Below, piece after piece: positions 14,112 to 15,019 of a stretch of 15,019 nt of DNA. The stretch lies in the NCBI GenBank assembly GCA_028712845.1, contig JAQTPO010000011.1, forward strand, positions 11,538-26,556, in the 5' to 3' direction. The stretch comes from Dehalococcoidales bacterium. Lineage in GTDB: Bacteria > Chloroflexota > Dehalococcoidia > Dehalococcoidales > Fen-1064. The notes below the pieces were generated by a model. It was not told where the DNA came from and did not search any database. It saw nothing but the letters and a program-made list of their open reading frames with translations. Within the stretch, counting starts at the first letter, position 1; every line of letters begins with the position of its first letter. A program made the position numbers and the translations under genes.

Positions 14112-15019
14112 TTATTCGTGGCCAATAAAATGATTTACTGTTATCACAATCACAGTTAATTTAAATATAGTTCTACCTATTGATAACCTTGGTGGAGCTG
14201 AGGAGACGATATCTAGAACCGATACCGTCTCCTGCTTAATGTTAGCAGGGGCCAAAGGCAAAGTATAGTCCAGTGTGACCTTGTTATCGCCAACCCGAAT
14301 CTGCTCGATAAATGACCTTAAGAAAGCTTTCCGTTCAAATAATCCTCTTTCATCAAGGAAATGGCGCAGTTCAGCCACATACGAGAGTACTTTTTGCGGA
14401 TCAATATACGCGGCTCTATTGGCGCCTTGACCATTCTCCAGGTCTAGCTTTGCCTGTCTCATCAGGTTCAACTTATCTTGTACATCTGCTATTCTTTGTG
14501 CCATTCTATCCGGTTCAATTTTCTTGGTTTCAACAAAGTCATAAAGTCGTTCCAATCGACCTTGCCACTGCTCAATTTCTTTATCGATGACCCCTACACG
14601 CTCTTTGCGTTTATTGTCAGCAACATCAAAAGCTTCATTGCTTTGTTTTATTAAGTCCAGCAGATGTCCATCAGTCAAAATGTAGCCCTTAATCTTGTCC
14701 GTGACAAACCGTTCTAATTTCTCCTGAGGAAGGTGCTGGCTTGGGCAAGCTTCCTTACCCTTACTATAAGCCGTACCGCAGACGTAGTAATGGAATTGTC
14801 CGGACTTTGCGCCATAGCCGATATATGATGCACCGCAATTGCGGCATCGCACAAGTCCACTCAATAGATAGTTGCTGCTAGCAACACGGGGATGAGTCAC
14901 CTTTGGAGCCCGTTCGCTGAGTGTGACCTGCACATTTTCAAATACTGATTTATCAACAATTGCCGGCCAAGCATTATCTTTTATCACAGGAGGAAGACTT
15001 GTTTTCCCTTTATGAACCT
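14112..15019 (-). CDS. Large serine recombinase, C-terminal part (N-terminus beyond window)
   Basis: The frame is open from the right edge to the TAA near 14112, about 302 visible residues. The end of the recombinase domain is seen as GKTSLPPVIKDNAWPAIVDK, then SVFENVQVTLSERAP. A zinc beta-ribbon follows: LVRCRNCGASYIGYGAKSG, HYYVCGTAYSKGKEACPSQ with four cysteines. Then come a long charged coiled-coil region (RVGVIDKEIEQWQGRLERLY, KIEPDRMAQRIADVQDKL) and a domain ending with FIEQIRVGDNKVTLDYTLPL. These are the DNA-binding parts of large serine integrases and transposases (TnpX/phiC31 type). The catalytic resolvase domain lies outside the window. The GTG at 14985-14987 is internal, not a start. 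The final ~25 residues (SIGRTIFKLTVIVITVNHF...) are hydrophobic and unlike the rest, perhaps a read-through tail. It probably marks a mobile-element end. Confidence 0.87.
   Translation of the reverse strand, partial: VHKGKTSLPPVIKDNAWPAIVDKSVFENVQVTLSERAPKVTHPRVASSNYLLSGLVRCRNCGASYIGYGAKSGQFHYYVCGTAYSKGKEACPSQHLPQEKLERFVTDKIKGYILTDGHLLDLIKQSNEAFDVADNKRKERVGVIDKEIEQWQGRLERLYDFVETKKIEPDRMAQRIADVQDKLNLMRQAKLDLENGQGANRAAYIDPQKVLSYVAELRHFLDERGLFERKAFLRSFIEQIRVGDNKVTLDYTLPLAPANIKQETVSVLDIVSSAPPRLSIGRTIFKLTVIVITVNHFIGHE

Noticed and set aside
14985..14987. GTG as the start of the recombinase
   Set aside because: The frame continues upstream without a stop to the window edge, and the residues (VHKGKTSLPP) fit the recombinase domain, so the GTG is internal.

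Overview
The window looks like a piece of a free-living anaerobic bacterium, most plausibly a Dehalococcoidia-like Chloroflexota. The basis is a TRAP receptor lipoprotein with a Thr/Pro/Ala-rich stalk, a SipW/TasA-type export cassette, a CHASE4 sensor kinase and a methylenetetrahydrofolate-reductase-like protein with a Cys-rich C-terminal domain. This taxonomic call is inference from protein style; there is no rRNA or other marker gene here.

Left third (1-6409, all minus strand). Read in the direction of transcription, a sensor histidine kinase and an OmpR-type response regulator overlap by 4 bp (6409-3831) and end at an intrinsic terminator (3762-3801). Next come a promoter region with phased TTGTAA repeats, a short degenerate receiver-like protein, a SipW-type signal peptidase overlapping it by one base, and three exported proteins that all carry the SipW-cognate (A)xFxDTE signal peptide. 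One is a TasA/CalY-like fibre-type protein, one a second relative, and the last a long surface protein built of ~113-residue tandem repeats that runs off the left edge. The simplest reading is a surface-layer, fibre or matrix system: a dedicated peptidase, its substrates and a nearby two-component system.

Middle (6410-11554, plus strand). A soluble FAD_binding_2 family oxidoreductase (fumarate reductase / ketosteroid dehydrogenase type) is followed by a consensus sigma-70 promoter and a complete TRAP transporter: DctP lipoprotein, DctQ and DctM. A strong hairpin lies between dctP and dctQ, and dctQ and dctM overlap by 8 bp. Import of an organic acid followed by flavin-dependent reduction or dehydrogenation is a reasonable but unproven link.

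Right (11555-15019). A decayed IS200/IS605-type element on the minus strand (tnpA with at least two frame disruptions, GC-rich hairpins at both ends) separates the TRAP operon from a plus-strand MTHFR-like gene with an eight-cysteine C-terminal domain. After a ~260 bp gap with no convincing gene, the C-terminal half of a large serine recombinase runs in from the right edge on the minus strand, suggesting the border of another mobile element.
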